This document shows, piece by piece, positions 45,387 to 54,411 of a stretch of 64,000 nt of DNA (positions within the stretch are counted from its first letter, which is position 1; every line of letters starts with the position of its first letter). The notes under the pieces are model-generated. The model ran no database searches, was not told the DNA's origin, and worked only from the letters and a program-made list of their open reading frames with translations. The translations under genes were made by a program, and so were the position numbers. The stretch covers positions 1 through 64,000 of the forward strand of contig CBIHPK010000001.1 of assembly GCA_966211675.1 (NCBI GenBank), in the 5' to 3' direction. This stretch comes from SCUS01 sp966211675. Its GTDB lineage: Bacteria > Myxococcota_A > Polyangia > Polyangiales > Ga0077539.

Positions 45387-45415
45387 TTGACATGCGAGCC
45401 ATCACGGTGTGAGAC
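45387..45415 (+). promoter_or_regulatory. Possible promoter of the poly-Pro lipoprotein gene
   Basis: TTGACA (45387-45392), 17 bp, then TGAGAC (45410-45415), a weak -10. It lies 67-95 bp before the start at 45482. The perfect -35 box is the main evidence. Confidence 0.38.
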
Positions 45416-45481
45416 TCCCGCGCCACACCGTCGGGCGATTGGGTGACCGACGATGCAAACACCACAGAGGTGAACGTGACG

Positions 45482-46108
45482 ATGAACAGGACTCTGGCGC
45501 TCTCTTTGTCGATCCTGGCGAGCCTTCCGGCCGCCGGAGTGATGGGCTGCACGGCGTCGACGCCGGCCGGCACCATGACGGTGCAGCAGCCGCCGCCGCC
45601 GCCCCCGCCGCCCCCGCAGCAGATGCAGCAGCCGATGGCGACGGCGCCCGCGATGATGCAGCCGACCGCGTCGGTCGGCAGCGGCAGCGCTGGGTCCATG
45701 GTCACCCAGACGTGGACCGCGACGGGTTACAACGTCTCGGACTTCGTCTCCAACCACATGACGCTCCGCGCCCGGCAGTTCGCCAACGGCTTCATCGCCG
45801 TGACCGACCTCGTCCGCGGCATCCTGCGCCACGGCGAGCGTCGCACCGTCGTCGCGGCGGTGGTCGGCGGTCACTGCTACCGCATCATCGGCGTCGGCGG
45901 CGCCGGCGTGCAGGACCTCGACCTCTACCTCCGCGACCTCACCGGCAACGTGATCGATCAGGACCGCGCGCCGGACAACTTCCCGGTCATCGGCCTCGAC
46001 CGCCAGCTCTGCCTCCCGCAGGGCATGGGCAACCAGTCCGCCCAGCTCGAGATCCGCATGGCTCGCGGCGAGGGTGAGATCGGCGTCCAGGTCTTCGGCT
46101 CGCCCTGA
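45482..46108 (+). CDS. Lipoprotein with poly-proline linker
   Basis: 208 residues. A signal peptide with lipobox GVMGC (Cys22) is followed by a run of nine Pro and a Met/Gln-rich spacer (QQMQQPM, PAMMQPT), and then a compact beta-rich domain of about 130 residues (WTATGYNVSDFVSNHM, VAAVVGGHCYRIIGVGG, DLDLYLRDLTGNVIDQDRAPDNFPVIGL). The C-terminal fold looks like a small secreted beta-sandwich with two Cys. I cannot assign a family. The ATG at 45482 starts the signal peptide. Function is unknown. Confidence 0.72.
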   Translation: MNRTLALSLSILASLPAAGVMGCTASTPAGTMTVQQPPPPPPPPPQQMQQPMATAPAMMQPTASVGSGSAGSMVTQTWTATGYNVSDFVSNHMTLRARQFANGFIAVTDLVRGILRHGERRTVVAAVVGGHCYRIIGVGGAGVQDLDLYLRDLTGNVIDQDRAPDNFPVIGLDRQLCLPQGMGNQSAQLEIRMARGEGEIGVQVFGSP

Positions 46109-46139
46109 TCGCTCGCCCCCGCTCCTCCCTCCCTCTCCT

Positions 46140-46787
46140 TCACCTCACCAGCAGATCTCTCGCCAGCGCCTGAAGCGCCGAGGCGTCCTCCAGCATCCTC
46201 GGCGGCGGACACCGCGAGCCCGGGGTCGCGTCTCGCAGCGCCCGATGGTTGGCCAGCGCGTCGCGCCTCAACCCCTCCCAGTGCGCGTCGGGAAGGCCGA
46301 CGGCGGCGCGGTTGATCCAGAGCCACGCGAGCGCGGCGGCGTCGCACTGCAGTTCCGTCGAGGGCCGGTCGCTGAACTCGCCGTGGTTGTGGAAGTGCGA
46401 CCAGTCGTGCAGCGCCCAGTAGAGGCCGTTGGCGTTGTCGGCCGAGAGCCAGAAGGTCTCCGTCGGAGGGCGGCGCTCGCCGTAGAGGAGGTCCGTCGCG
46501 TCGTCGATGGCGTAGGGGGCGAGGGCGAGCTCGTCGGTGATCCCGAGCGCGGCGGCGTGCGCTCGGCCGGTGTGCAGCCACGCGAGCTCCGTCGGCAGCG
46601 CGGGCCACGGCGCTCGCAGCACGAAGGCCAGGCCCAGCGGCAGCTGGTCGTCGAGAGCGTTGAGCGCGAGCGAGTCCGCGGCGCAGCGCCAGGTGAGCGT
46701 GCTGCTCGGGCACCAGTTGAAGCCGTCGAAGGTCTCCGGTGAGACCAGCAGCGGGAGGGGTGGGGTGAGGAGCTCGGCGGCGCGCAT
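46140..46787 (-). CDS. Hypothetical protein with a His-cluster motif
   Basis: 215 residues without signal peptide or membrane segment. The central segment HDWSHFHNHGEF contains four His in nine positions (HxxxHxHxH), a possible metal-binding site. It also contains ALAWLWINRAAV and other Trp-rich hydrophobic helices, and an N-terminal beta-rich part. I recognise no family. It starts 3 bp after the stop of the lipase-like lipoprotein gene on the same strand, so it is probably the second gene of that operon. Confidence 0.66.
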   Translation of the reverse strand: MRAAELLTPPLPLLVSPETFDGFNWCPSSTLTWRCAADSLALNALDDQLPLGLAFVLRAPWPALPTELAWLHTGRAHAAALGITDELALAPYAIDDATDLLYGERRPPTETFWLSADNANGLYWALHDWSHFHNHGEFSDRPSTELQCDAAALAWLWINRAAVGLPDAHWEGLRRDALANHRALRDATPGSRCPPPRMLEDASALQALARDLLVR

Positions 46788-46790
46788 CTC

Positions 46791-48782
46791 TCAGTCTCCG
46801 CAGTCGACGCCGGGGCCGACGATCTCGGGTCGCCCTGCGGCGAGGCTCTGGAGGAAGCATCGGTAGAGCCGCTTTGGTTCGGCGGTCTGGAAGGCGGTCT
46901 CGTGGCCGTCCTCGAGGGCGTCGCCCGGGAGCTGCGCCACGACGGCGGTCGCGCCGCGGCGGTTGGCCGAGACGGGGAAGGACCGCACGGAGGCGGAGCG
47001 CAGCGGCAGCAGGTCGACCAGCGAGGTGAAGGCGCGCAGCTCGGGGGTGCTCTGGTCGAGCGGGGTTCCTGCGAGGTCGAGGCCCATGGAGAGGGTCACC
47101 GCGTTGGCGATGGGCGGAAGGATGTAGTGGTCGGTGATGCCCTGCACGACGAAGACGCTGCGGGGCTCGCCGGAGAGCGGCTCGTCGATGATGTGGCGGC
47201 CGTAGACCTGCGGGTCGGAGGACTCCAGGGCCCACTGCATCAGCGCGAGGGCGGGGTCGTCCTCGCGGAAGTCCCGGCCCGAGCCGCTGTAGCCGACGAG
47301 CACCCGGGCGAGCGGCGCGACCGCGAGCGGGCGCAGCTTGTGGATCACGTTGGCGATGTAGCTCCCGCCCGCCCCGGACAGGATGGCGGCGCGAAAGCGG
47401 GGCTCCACCGCGAGGGCGAGCGGCGCGATGGTGGCTCCCATGGAGTGGCCCATCAGCGCCGTCGGCGAGACCTGCACGGTGGTGCTTCCGTCCGCGGCCA
47501 TGGCGCCGGGGCAGTCGCTCACGTCGATGCGCAGGGCGCTGGCGACGTCGAACATCCGGGCGGTCTCCAGGGCGCTCTGTCTTACGTTGTCCCGTAAAGC
47601 CGCCGCGTTCGCGACGTTGAACATCAGGAACTGCTCGTCCCCCATGGACACGTTGCGCGGCCCGCCGTGGGGACCGTCCCACGACACGCCCGCCCAGCCG
47701 ACGCGGGCGAACTCCATCGCGGGGCCGGTCCCGGGCTGCGTGGGCGAGACGCCCGCCACGGTGCGCACGCCGCGGTCGACGAGCGGCCGGTCGCCTCCGC
47801 CGCCGGTGCGCACGAAGAGCACCGCGGGCAGCGCGCCGGGGGCGGTCGCTCGGCGTCGGGGGATGGTCACCACCACGCGGCTCTCCTCGTCGCGCACGAA
47901 GCGGGGGTGGCCGTCGGCGGTGAGGGACCAGTCGCCGCCGGTGGTCCCGAAGGGGGGCGCCCCCTGCTGGTACGACGGCATGCGGACCGTGCCCTGATAG
48001 ACGCAGTAGCCGGGGAATACATCGGTGCGTACGAGCGGCCCTGCGGGCGAGGGCAGCGGCCGGGCGCGGGCGTCGTCGAGGAAGGCGCGCAGCTCGCCCA
48101 CCGGGTCGCCGGTGCGGAAGACCGCGAGCCCGGCGATGCTGGCGGTGGGGACCAGCGCGCGCTGGAGGGTCTGGAGGGCCGCTCGGTAGCTGGCCGCGGC
48201 GGCCGCGGGGAGGCCCGCGTCAGTGCCCGAGGCGAGCGCGGTGACCGTCGGCGAGGGGGAGAAGGTTCCGCCGCGGGCGAGGCGGAGCGAGCGCATGACG
48301 ACCGCGGCGTAGCGGGTGTTGGCGCGCAGGGGGATGCCCTGCACCGGGACCAGGGTGAGCATCCCCTCGCCGCCGTAGGGGCCGCCGTCGGGCATCCAGC
48401 GGGCGGTGACCGGGGCGAGCTCGGCGTGGTCGAGGTCGAACACGAAGATGGACGCGCCGGGCGCCACGCTCGCGGCGGCAGTGGGGAGCTGCGCCGCGTC
48501 GGGCTCGTCGGTGAGCGGGAGGTAGATCGTCGACGAGGTGCCGAACCCGCGGACCCGCGAGGCGAGGTCGATCAGGCCCTGGACGTAGCGCTGGTGCGAG
48601 GGGTTGGGCCATCGCGAGAGGTCGATGGCGCCGTCACGGGAGAGGTCGTCGCTGGGGAAGGGGGCGGTGAAGAACCCTTCGCGGCGGGAGAAGTCCATGC
48701 GCACGGTGGCCTGCGCGGGGGCCTCGACGGGGGCGCCGCAGGCGGCGAGGAGGGCGATGCCGAGAGCGAGGGCGCGGCGCAT
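46791..48782 (-). CDS. Lipase-like alpha/beta-hydrolase lipoprotein
   Basis: 663 residues. A lipoprotein signal (lipobox LLAACG, Cys15) leads into a region with FTAPFPSDDLSRDGAIDLSRWPNP, typical of the N-terminal domain of bacterial virulence-factor-type lipases. The hydrolase domain carries the nucleophile elbow MGHSMGATIAP; a likely Asp and His follow in GYSGSGRDFRED and VVQGITDHYILP. It is probably anchored to the outer membrane and acts on lipid or ester substrates outside the cell. The ATG at 48782 starts the signal peptide. It is divergent from the DUF58 gene. Confidence 0.8.
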   Translation of the reverse strand: MRRALALGIALLAACGAPVEAPAQATVRMDFSRREGFFTAPFPSDDLSRDGAIDLSRWPNPSHQRYVQGLIDLASRVRGFGTSSTIYLPLTDEPDAAQLPTAAASVAPGASIFVFDLDHAELAPVTARWMPDGGPYGGEGMLTLVPVQGIPLRANTRYAAVVMRSLRLARGGTFSPSPTVTALASGTDAGLPAAAAASYRAALQTLQRALVPTASIAGLAVFRTGDPVGELRAFLDDARARPLPSPAGPLVRTDVFPGYCVYQGTVRMPSYQQGAPPFGTTGGDWSLTADGHPRFVRDEESRVVVTIPRRRATAPGALPAVLFVRTGGGGDRPLVDRGVRTVAGVSPTQPGTGPAMEFARVGWAGVSWDGPHGGPRNVSMGDEQFLMFNVANAAALRDNVRQSALETARMFDVASALRIDVSDCPGAMAADGSTTVQVSPTALMGHSMGATIAPLALAVEPRFRAAILSGAGGSYIANVIHKLRPLAVAPLARVLVGYSGSGRDFREDDPALALMQWALESSDPQVYGRHIIDEPLSGEPRSVFVVQGITDHYILPPIANAVTLSMGLDLAGTPLDQSTPELRAFTSLVDLLPLRSASVRSFPVSANRRGATAVVAQLPGDALEDGHETAFQTAEPKRLYRCFLQSLAAGRPEIVGPGVDCGD

Positions 48783-48842
48783 GGAGCGCGGACGATAGCG
48801 CGGGACGGAGGCCCCGCGGCGCCCGCGCGGGTCGAAGCGGAT

Positions 48843-48850
48843 GCTAGTCT
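48843..48850 (+). promoter_or_regulatory. Extended -10-like element before DUF58 gene
   Basis: TGCTAGTCT resembles an extended -10 (TGnTATAAT). Initiation about 7 bp downstream would give a leader of about 9 bases before the ATG at 48866. No good -35 is visible, so this is a weak call. Confidence 0.35.
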
Positions 48851-48865
48851 CCCGGTCGGTCGTTG

Positions 48866-49942
48866 ATGGCGCGCGCAGAGTCATTGGTGCGGCGGCTCCC
48901 GAGGGCGGTGCTCCATGGCGCCCGGCGCGTGGCGTGGGCCTTCATGCGACCGCCGCGGAGGCTGCGCTTCACCCGCGAGGGCAAGGTCTTCATCGGCATC
49001 ACCTTCGGCGTCGGCTTCGCGGCGGTGAACACCGGCAACAACCTGCTCTACCTGGTGCTGGGGCTGCTGCTGTCGCTGGTGATCCTGAGCGGGGTGCTGT
49101 CGGAGATCGCGCTTCGGGGGCTGGAGTTTCGCCGTCGCCTGCCGCGCCGGGCCTACGCCGGGACGCCCGCCCTGGTGGAGATCGAGGTCTTCAACCAGAA
49201 GCGCTACGCGCCGAGCTACTCCATCGAGGTCGAAGACCGGCTGGACAGCCGCCGCACGGACAAGCGCTGCTACTTCCTCAAGGTGAGCGCCGGGGCGAGG
49301 CAGACGGCGGCCTACCGGCGGGTCGCTCCGGTGCGGGGCACCGAGCGGTACCTCGCGCTGCGGGTGGCGACGCGCTTCCCCTTCGGGCTCTTCGAGAAGT
49401 GGCGAGAGATCGAGATGCGAGAGGAGCAGCTGGTCTACCCGTCGCCGCTGCGGTCGCGCTCGGAGCGCACGCCCACGGTGGTCGCGGGCGAGCAGGTCAC
49501 GCGCGAGGAGCGGGGGCACGGCGAGGTCGACGGCGTGCGAGAGCTGGGGGACGGCGACCCGGTGCGGGACATCCACTGGGCCAAGACCGCCGCGGCGGGC
49601 AAGCTGGTGGCGAGGGAGCGACGGCAGGAGGGGGCGCGCGCGGTGCGCATCGAGGTGGCCAACCGGGTGTCCGATGGGAGCGCCGAGGCGTCGCAGCGCA
49701 GGGCGTCGCTCTTGCGGGTGGAGGACGAGATCCGGCGCGCGGCGGGGGCGGCGCTGGACGCGCTGAAGGGTGGGGCCTCGGTGCAGCTCGTGGCGCAGGT
49801 GGCGCCCATCGAGGGCACGGGCACCCTCTACGCGCGGCCCTCGTCGGGGGCGGCCGACCGGGTGCTGTCCTTCCTGGCGAGGCTGCCGCCGGAGCCGATG
49901 CTGCCCGAGGAGCCGGAGGCCGATGCTCGGCGGAAGGTGTAG
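48866..49942 (+). CDS. DUF58-domain membrane protein
   Basis: 358 residues. Two hydrophobic helices near the N-terminus (about 30-80: VFIGITFGVGFAAVNTGNNLLYLVLGLLLSLVILSGVL) precede a domain of the DUF58 family, whose signature appears as RELGDGDPVRDIHWAKTAAAGKL. DUF58 proteins often sit in operons with MoxR ATPases and transglutaminase genes and are thought to take part in envelope or protein maturation. Here only the transglutaminase gene follows (6 bp gap) and no MoxR is seen. The ATG at 48866 is preceded directly by a TTG that could also serve. Confidence 0.83.
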   Translation: MARAESLVRRLPRAVLHGARRVAWAFMRPPRRLRFTREGKVFIGITFGVGFAAVNTGNNLLYLVLGLLLSLVILSGVLSEIALRGLEFRRRLPRRAYAGTPALVEIEVFNQKRYAPSYSIEVEDRLDSRRTDKRCYFLKVSAGARQTAAYRRVAPVRGTERYLALRVATRFPFGLFEKWREIEMREEQLVYPSPLRSRSERTPTVVAGEQVTREERGHGEVDGVRELGDGDPVRDIHWAKTAAAGKLVARERRQEGARAVRIEVANRVSDGSAEASQRRASLLRVEDEIRRAAGAALDALKGGASVQLVAQVAPIEGTGTLYARPSSGAADRVLSFLARLPPEPMLPEEPEADARRKV

Positions 49943-49948
49943 GCCCGC

Positions 49949-52147
49949 GTGAGGTTCTCGCAGGTCCATAAGTTCGCGGTGTTCACGCTGGCGGCGCTGG
50001 GGCTCGTGGCCCTCGGGGCGGGCGGCGAGATGCCCCTGCTCAGCCTCGGGCTCACCGCCGTGGGCGTGTTCGCCAGCTGGTTCGTCGAGGGCGACCTCCT
50101 GCACTCCGAGCGCTATGCCCGCGCCTGGAACATCGCCCTCGTCCTCGCCCTCGCCGTGCAGGCCTCGCGCGCGATCTTCTTCGGCGCCGAGGCGCTGCTG
50201 ACCATCGTGGAGTTCGCCGCGCTGCTCCAGGTCAACCGCCTCGCCAGCCGGCGCACGGCGCGCGACTACCAGCAGATCACCCTGCTGGCGATCCTGCAGC
50301 TCATCGCGGCGACGGTGCTCGGCGGCGGGCTCTCCTACGCGCTCTGCTTCGTGGGCTTCGTCATCGCGACCCCGTGGGCGATGACCCTCGGACACCTCCG
50401 CCGCGAGATCGAGGGCAACTACCTCGCCGACGCGCGCGCGGGCCGGGCGGGCGTCCCCATCGACGTGGCGCGCATCCTCCGCTCCCGCCGCGTGGTGGGC
50501 GCCGGGCTGCTGGTCGGCTCGTCCGTGCTGGCGGTGCCGATCTTCCTGCTCACGGCCGTGATCTTCGTGCTGTTTCCGCGCATCGGCCTCGGCATCCTGA
50601 CGGTGCGCTCTCGCGCCGACACCGTGATGGCGGGCTTCGGCAACAGCGTCGACCTGAGCGGCCACGGGACCATCCGCACCGACCAGACCATCGTGCTGCG
50701 GGTGCAGCCGCCCGACCTGCCGGAGAACCCTCCGCCGGTGCGCACCTTCCGCCTGCGCGGGACGACCTTCGACACCTACAACAACAACTCCTGGTCGCGC
50801 CGTCCCAACGTCGGCGGGGACCATCAGCGCATCGACCGCGAGGGCACGCTCTACTCGCTCACCCGCATGCCCGATCCCGCCCGCGACGTGGCCGTGCGCA
50901 TCGTCCTCGACCCGCTCGAGCCCCCGGTGGTGCCGGTGCTGGAGGGGACCGTGGGCTTCCGCATCGACGCGCGCTTCGAGGGGGGCTTCCCCCGCTACGC
51001 CGACCTCACCATCGACCACGACGACGGCGTCCGGTACAGCAGCAACGACGGCATCGGGCTGGTGTACACGACCTTCCTGGGCCACGGTCCGGCGCGGCCG
51101 CCGGGGCACCGCCGCGTCGACGAGCGGCGCGACGGCGTCGCCAGCCGCTACGTGCAGCTCCCAGGCGACATTTCGCCCCGGGTGCGCGAGCTCACCCAGC
51201 GGGTGATCGGCTCGGAGACCACCGTCCTCGGGCGGGCTCGCGCCGTCGAGCGCTACCTCTCCCGCTGGCGCTACACCCTGGAGCTGGTGAGCGGCAGCGC
51301 GCCGAGGCCCCTCGAGGACTTCCTCTTCCGCACGCACGCGGGGCACTGCGAGTACTTCTCCACGGCCATGGCCGTGATGCTCCGCACGGTGGGCATCCCC
51401 ACGCGCAACGTCACCGGCTTCCTCGGCGGGACCTTCAACCGCTACGGACGCTTCTACGCGGTGCGCCAGGGCGACGCGCACAGCTGGGTCGAGGTCTGGG
51501 ACGCGACCGAGGGCTGGGTGACCTTCGACCCGACGCCCCCGGCGGGCGAGGCGCCGGTGGTGCGCACCGGGATCCTCGCGGAGACCGACGCCGCGATCGA
51601 GGCCCTGCGGATGCGCTGGCGCTTCTACGTGGTGGACTTCGACCTCGGGATGCAGGCGCAGATCGCCCGCAAGGTGTGGCGCTTCTTCGAGCAGCGACGA
51701 CGGCACGACACGCTATCCGGTCGGGTGCTCGACCGGGGGCGCACGTCCGTCGCCGCGCCGCCGGTCCCGTGGCGGGGCGTCGCGGGCTTCGTGCTGGGCG
51801 CTCTGACCCTCGGGGCCCTCGCGTGGCAGATCAACGCGTGGCGGCGCAGCGGCCGTGGTGCCCATGGACCCGCGGCCACCGCGGCGGTGAAGGCGGCGCA
51901 GGAGCTCGCCCGGGCCCTCGACGCGGCGCTGGTGGCGAGGGGCGTCGCGCGTCCGGCCAACCGCACGCCGCTCGCGTGGGCGCAGGAGCTCACCCGCCGC
52001 AAGGAGGCGATGGCCCCGCTGGCGACGAGGGTGTCCGAGCGGTACACGGCCGCGCGCTTCGGCGCCGAGCCGATCAGCCGTGAGGAGCTCGATGCCCTGA
52101 AGGCGGAGCTCAGGTCGGCGGCGCAGGCTCCGCCGGCTTCAGGGTGA
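49949..52147 (+). CDS. TgpA-like transglutaminase membrane protein
   Basis: 732 residues. About six membrane helices fill the first about 200 residues (LAALGLVALGAGGEMPLLSLGLTAVGVF, and so on, ending in VLAVPIFLLTAVIFVLFPRIGLG). A periplasmic transglutaminase-like core follows with the triad Cys467 (HAGHCEYFSTAM), His511 (DAHSWVEVWD) and Asp527 (FDPTPPAG). A last membrane helix at about 605-630 and a cytoplasmic tail with DUF4129-like helices end the protein. The start is a GTG 6 bp after the DUF58 stop, so the two are coupled. The last 38 bp overlap the opposing hypothetical gene. Confidence 0.88.
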   Translation: MRFSQVHKFAVFTLAALGLVALGAGGEMPLLSLGLTAVGVFASWFVEGDLLHSERYARAWNIALVLALAVQASRAIFFGAEALLTIVEFAALLQVNRLASRRTARDYQQITLLAILQLIAATVLGGGLSYALCFVGFVIATPWAMTLGHLRREIEGNYLADARAGRAGVPIDVARILRSRRVVGAGLLVGSSVLAVPIFLLTAVIFVLFPRIGLGILTVRSRADTVMAGFGNSVDLSGHGTIRTDQTIVLRVQPPDLPENPPPVRTFRLRGTTFDTYNNNSWSRRPNVGGDHQRIDREGTLYSLTRMPDPARDVAVRIVLDPLEPPVVPVLEGTVGFRIDARFEGGFPRYADLTIDHDDGVRYSSNDGIGLVYTTFLGHGPARPPGHRRVDERRDGVASRYVQLPGDISPRVRELTQRVIGSETTVLGRARAVERYLSRWRYTLELVSGSAPRPLEDFLFRTHAGHCEYFSTAMAVMLRTVGIPTRNVTGFLGGTFNRYGRFYAVRQGDAHSWVEVWDATEGWVTFDPTPPAGEAPVVRTGILAETDAAIEALRMRWRFYVVDFDLGMQAQIARKVWRFFEQRRRHDTLSGRVLDRGRTSVAAPPVPWRGVAGFVLGALTLGALAWQINAWRRSGRGAHGPAATAAVKAAQELARALDAALVARGVARPANRTPLAWAQELTRRKEAMAPLATRVSERYTAARFGAEPISREELDALKAELRSAAQAPPASG

Positions 52148-52568
52148 CGGGCCCGTCGGCGAGGGCGGCCTCGATGCCGGCGAGGGGCTGGCGGAGCAGC
52201 AGCGCGACGATGGTGCCGAGCTGCGGGCGCTCGACGAAGGCTCGCCAGGTGTCCTCCGTGGTGACCACGGCGAGGTAGCCGGAGACGAGGTCGGTGTCGA
52301 CGCGCACCAGGGTCCCGGCCGTGGCGATGCGCTCGATGGAGGGGGCCTCGCGGGCGGTCGCCTCGCGCCAGTGGCGGGAGGCCTCGGCGATGCGGACGGC
52401 GGCGGCCTCCGGGGGCTCCGAGAAGAGCGCGGCGAGCAGCGGGTCGAGGGGCTTCGGTCGCCGGGTCGGGGAGGCGTCGGACTCGGCGGCGAGGTCGGTG
52501 GCGAGCTCGATGTCGGCCGCGTCGAGCGCGTCGAGGAGGGCGGGGTCTTCGAGGGGGTCGCGGTTCAT
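52110..52568 (-). CDS. Hypothetical helical protein, 152 residues
   Basis: A mostly helical acidic protein (LEDPALLDALDAADIELATDLAAESD, then VRIAEASRHWREATAREAP) with no signal or membrane segment and no family I recognise. The ATG at 52568 is chosen; the open frame upstream is antisense to the pseudokinase gene. Its 3' end overlaps the transglutaminase gene end by 38 bp, which is a long overlap for convergent genes. Confidence 0.5.
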   Translation of the reverse strand: MNRDPLEDPALLDALDAADIELATDLAAESDASPTRRPKPLDPLLAALFSEPPEAAAVRIAEASRHWREATAREAPSIERIATAGTLVRVDTDLVSGYLAVVTTEDTWRAFVERPQLGTIVALLLRQPLAGIEAALADGPVTLKPAEPAPPT

Positions 52569-52655
52569 GGCAGCGGTGGGGCGGAGATCTAGCACGGAGA
52601 GCCGGAACGACGGGATCGCAGCGGGTGCGAGAGCTGCTGCAACGAATCCGCATCG

Positions 52656-54365
52656 GTGATACACGGGCCTAGCGTGGGCAACGGGAGGCTGGAGCCGGGA
52701 AACCTGATCGCCGATGAATTCATCGTCGGCGAGGCGCTGCGCGTCGGGCCGTTCAGCACGGTCTACCGGGCGGTGCGACGGAGCACCGGGCAGCGCTGCG
52801 TGGTGGCGGTGCTCTCTCCGGCGCTGGGCGACGTCGCGACGAGGGAGCGCCTCGCCTCGCTGGCCCTCGAGGGCCCGTCCATCGGGAGCGATCACGTGCC
52901 GGAGGTGCTCGACGCGGGCGTCGATCCTGGGACAGGCGCGGTGTGGCTGTCGACTGGCGACCTCGAGGGCGAAGGGCTCCCGGCGGTGCTGGCGAAGACC
53001 GGTCCGCTGCCCCTCGCGGTGGTCTCGACGCTGATGCGACAGCTCTTCGACGCCGTGGCGAGCGCCCACGAGGTGGGGGTGACGCACGGCGCCCTGTGCC
53101 CCGACGACCTCATCGTCGCGCCCGCCTCGAGGGCGAAGGACGAGTGGCGGTTGAGCGTGCTGGGCTTCGGCGTGGGGCGCGGCCAGTCGGAGCTTCGATG
53201 GCAGGAGGGCCATCGCGAGGACGACCGCGCGACGCTCCGCTCGGCGGACGTGAGGGCCCTCGGGGTGCTGGCCTTCGCGATGCTGTCGGGCGGCCGTGGT
53301 GAGGGGGCCGGGGAGCTCGCTCCGACGGCGCGACTGAAGCAGCTCGGGGTGCCGGAGGCGGGGGCGCTCGGGTGGTTCGACGAGTGGTTCGAGGAGTGCG
53401 TCGCCAGCGACCCGGAGGTGCAGTTTCCCTCGGTGGTGGAGGCCGAGTCCGCGTGGGAGCACGGGGTGGCGGTTCCCTCGCGGTCTGGCCGTGGGCGCTG
53501 GGCGCTGGGCGCGGCGGCGCTGGTGGCCCTCGGGGCGGCGGCGTCGGTGGTCGTGCACCGCGCGGGTCGACCGCCCGGAGCGGGCGCACACTCGGCGGCG
53601 CATCGGCCCGTCGCGACGAGAGCGTGTCCGCCGGGGATGGTGTGGCTGTCGGGGGGGCAGTTCATGATGGGCTCGCGGGACGACCGCGGGGAGTCGGACC
53701 AGAGGCCGCGCCACGTCGTGAACATCAGAGGGTTCTGCATGGACCGCACGGAGGTCACGGTCGGCGCCTACGGGCGCTACTGGGCGTTGCGGGGTCATCC
53801 CCCGGAGCTGGCGCCGGACGAGGGCTTCAACTGCAACTGGCGTCGGCCCGAGCGGATCGACCACCCGATGAACTGCATCGACTGGCGCTCGGCGCGCGAG
53901 TACTGCGAGTGGAGCGGTCACCCCGGCGGCGCTCGGCGGCTGCCGACGGAGGCGCAGTGGGAGTACGCGGCGCACGGGCAGGAGGGCGGGAGGTACCCGT
54001 GGGGCAACGGGGTGCCGGGCGAGGGGGTGTGCTGGTCGGGGGTCTCGCCGCGGCTCGGCACCTGTCGCGTGGGCGAGTCGGGCCGCGACGTCACCTCGGC
54101 GGGCCTCGTCGACCTGGGCGGCAACGTCGCCGAGTGGACCGCGGACCTCTACGCCCGCTACGTCGTCGCCGACGCGGCGGTGCGCTTCGACCCCACGGGG
54201 CCGGAGTCGACCCCGGAGGGCTTGAGGGTCTTTCGCGGCGGGACCTGGGCGATCAGCGTCCCGTCGGGCGTGCGCGCGGCGACGAGGGGACGGCACACGG
54301 AGACGATGCGCAGCCGCAGCGTCGGGTGGCGGTGCGCGCGAGGTCCGACCGGCGACGAGCCGTGA
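52656..54365 (+). CDS. Pseudokinase - membrane segment - FGE-like (SUMF1-fold) protein
   Basis: 569 residues. The N-terminal about 250 residues have a protein-kinase fold but lack the catalytic residues: VVAVLSP where the ATP-binding Lys should be, HGALCPDDL in place of HRDLKPEN, and LGFGV in place of DFG. One membrane helix follows (GAAALVALGAAASVVV, about 285-305). The C-terminal about 245 residues fit the FGE-sulfatase (C-type-lectin-like) fold: MVWLSGGQFMMGSRDD, RRLPTEAQWEYAAHG, LGGNVAEWTADLY, FRGGTW and GWRCARG. The two copper-binding Cys of true FGE are absent in the GGTW region. The GTG at 52656 is used; a GTG at 52674 is possible. Confidence 0.82.
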   Translation: MIHGPSVGNGRLEPGNLIADEFIVGEALRVGPFSTVYRAVRRSTGQRCVVAVLSPALGDVATRERLASLALEGPSIGSDHVPEVLDAGVDPGTGAVWLSTGDLEGEGLPAVLAKTGPLPLAVVSTLMRQLFDAVASAHEVGVTHGALCPDDLIVAPASRAKDEWRLSVLGFGVGRGQSELRWQEGHREDDRATLRSADVRALGVLAFAMLSGGRGEGAGELAPTARLKQLGVPEAGALGWFDEWFEECVASDPEVQFPSVVEAESAWEHGVAVPSRSGRGRWALGAAALVALGAAASVVVHRAGRPPGAGAHSAAHRPVATRACPPGMVWLSGGQFMMGSRDDRGESDQRPRHVVNIRGFCMDRTEVTVGAYGRYWALRGHPPELAPDEGFNCNWRRPERIDHPMNCIDWRSAREYCEWSGHPGGARRLPTEAQWEYAAHGQEGGRYPWGNGVPGEGVCWSGVSPRLGTCRVGESGRDVTSAGLVDLGGNVAEWTADLYARYVVADAAVRFDPTGPESTPEGLRVFRGGTWAISVPSGVRAATRGRHTETMRSRSVGWRCARGPTGDEP

Positions 54366-54392
54366 CACCGGTCGGGCGCGGCGACGTATCAT
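54362..54392 (+). promoter_or_regulatory. Possible promoter of the PPC-caspase gene
   Basis: GTGACA (54362-54367) overlaps the stop codon of the preceding gene and is followed after 19 bp by TATCAT (54387-54392), 19 bp before the ATG. It could allow the caspase gene to be expressed separately from the pseudokinase gene. Confidence 0.42.
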
Positions 54393-54411
54393 TCCGCCGG
54401 AGACCCAACAC

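Noticed and set aside
48881..51706. Long open frame antisense to the DUF58 and transglutaminase genes
   Set aside because: Low-complexity Arg/Ala/His composition with no recognisable domain; the sense frames carry clear DUF58 and transglutaminase motifs.
53630..54350. FGE-like domain as a true formylglycine-generating enzyme
   Set aside because: The two copper-binding Cys in the GGSYMC-type region are replaced (GGTWAISVPSG), and no sulfatase gene is nearby.
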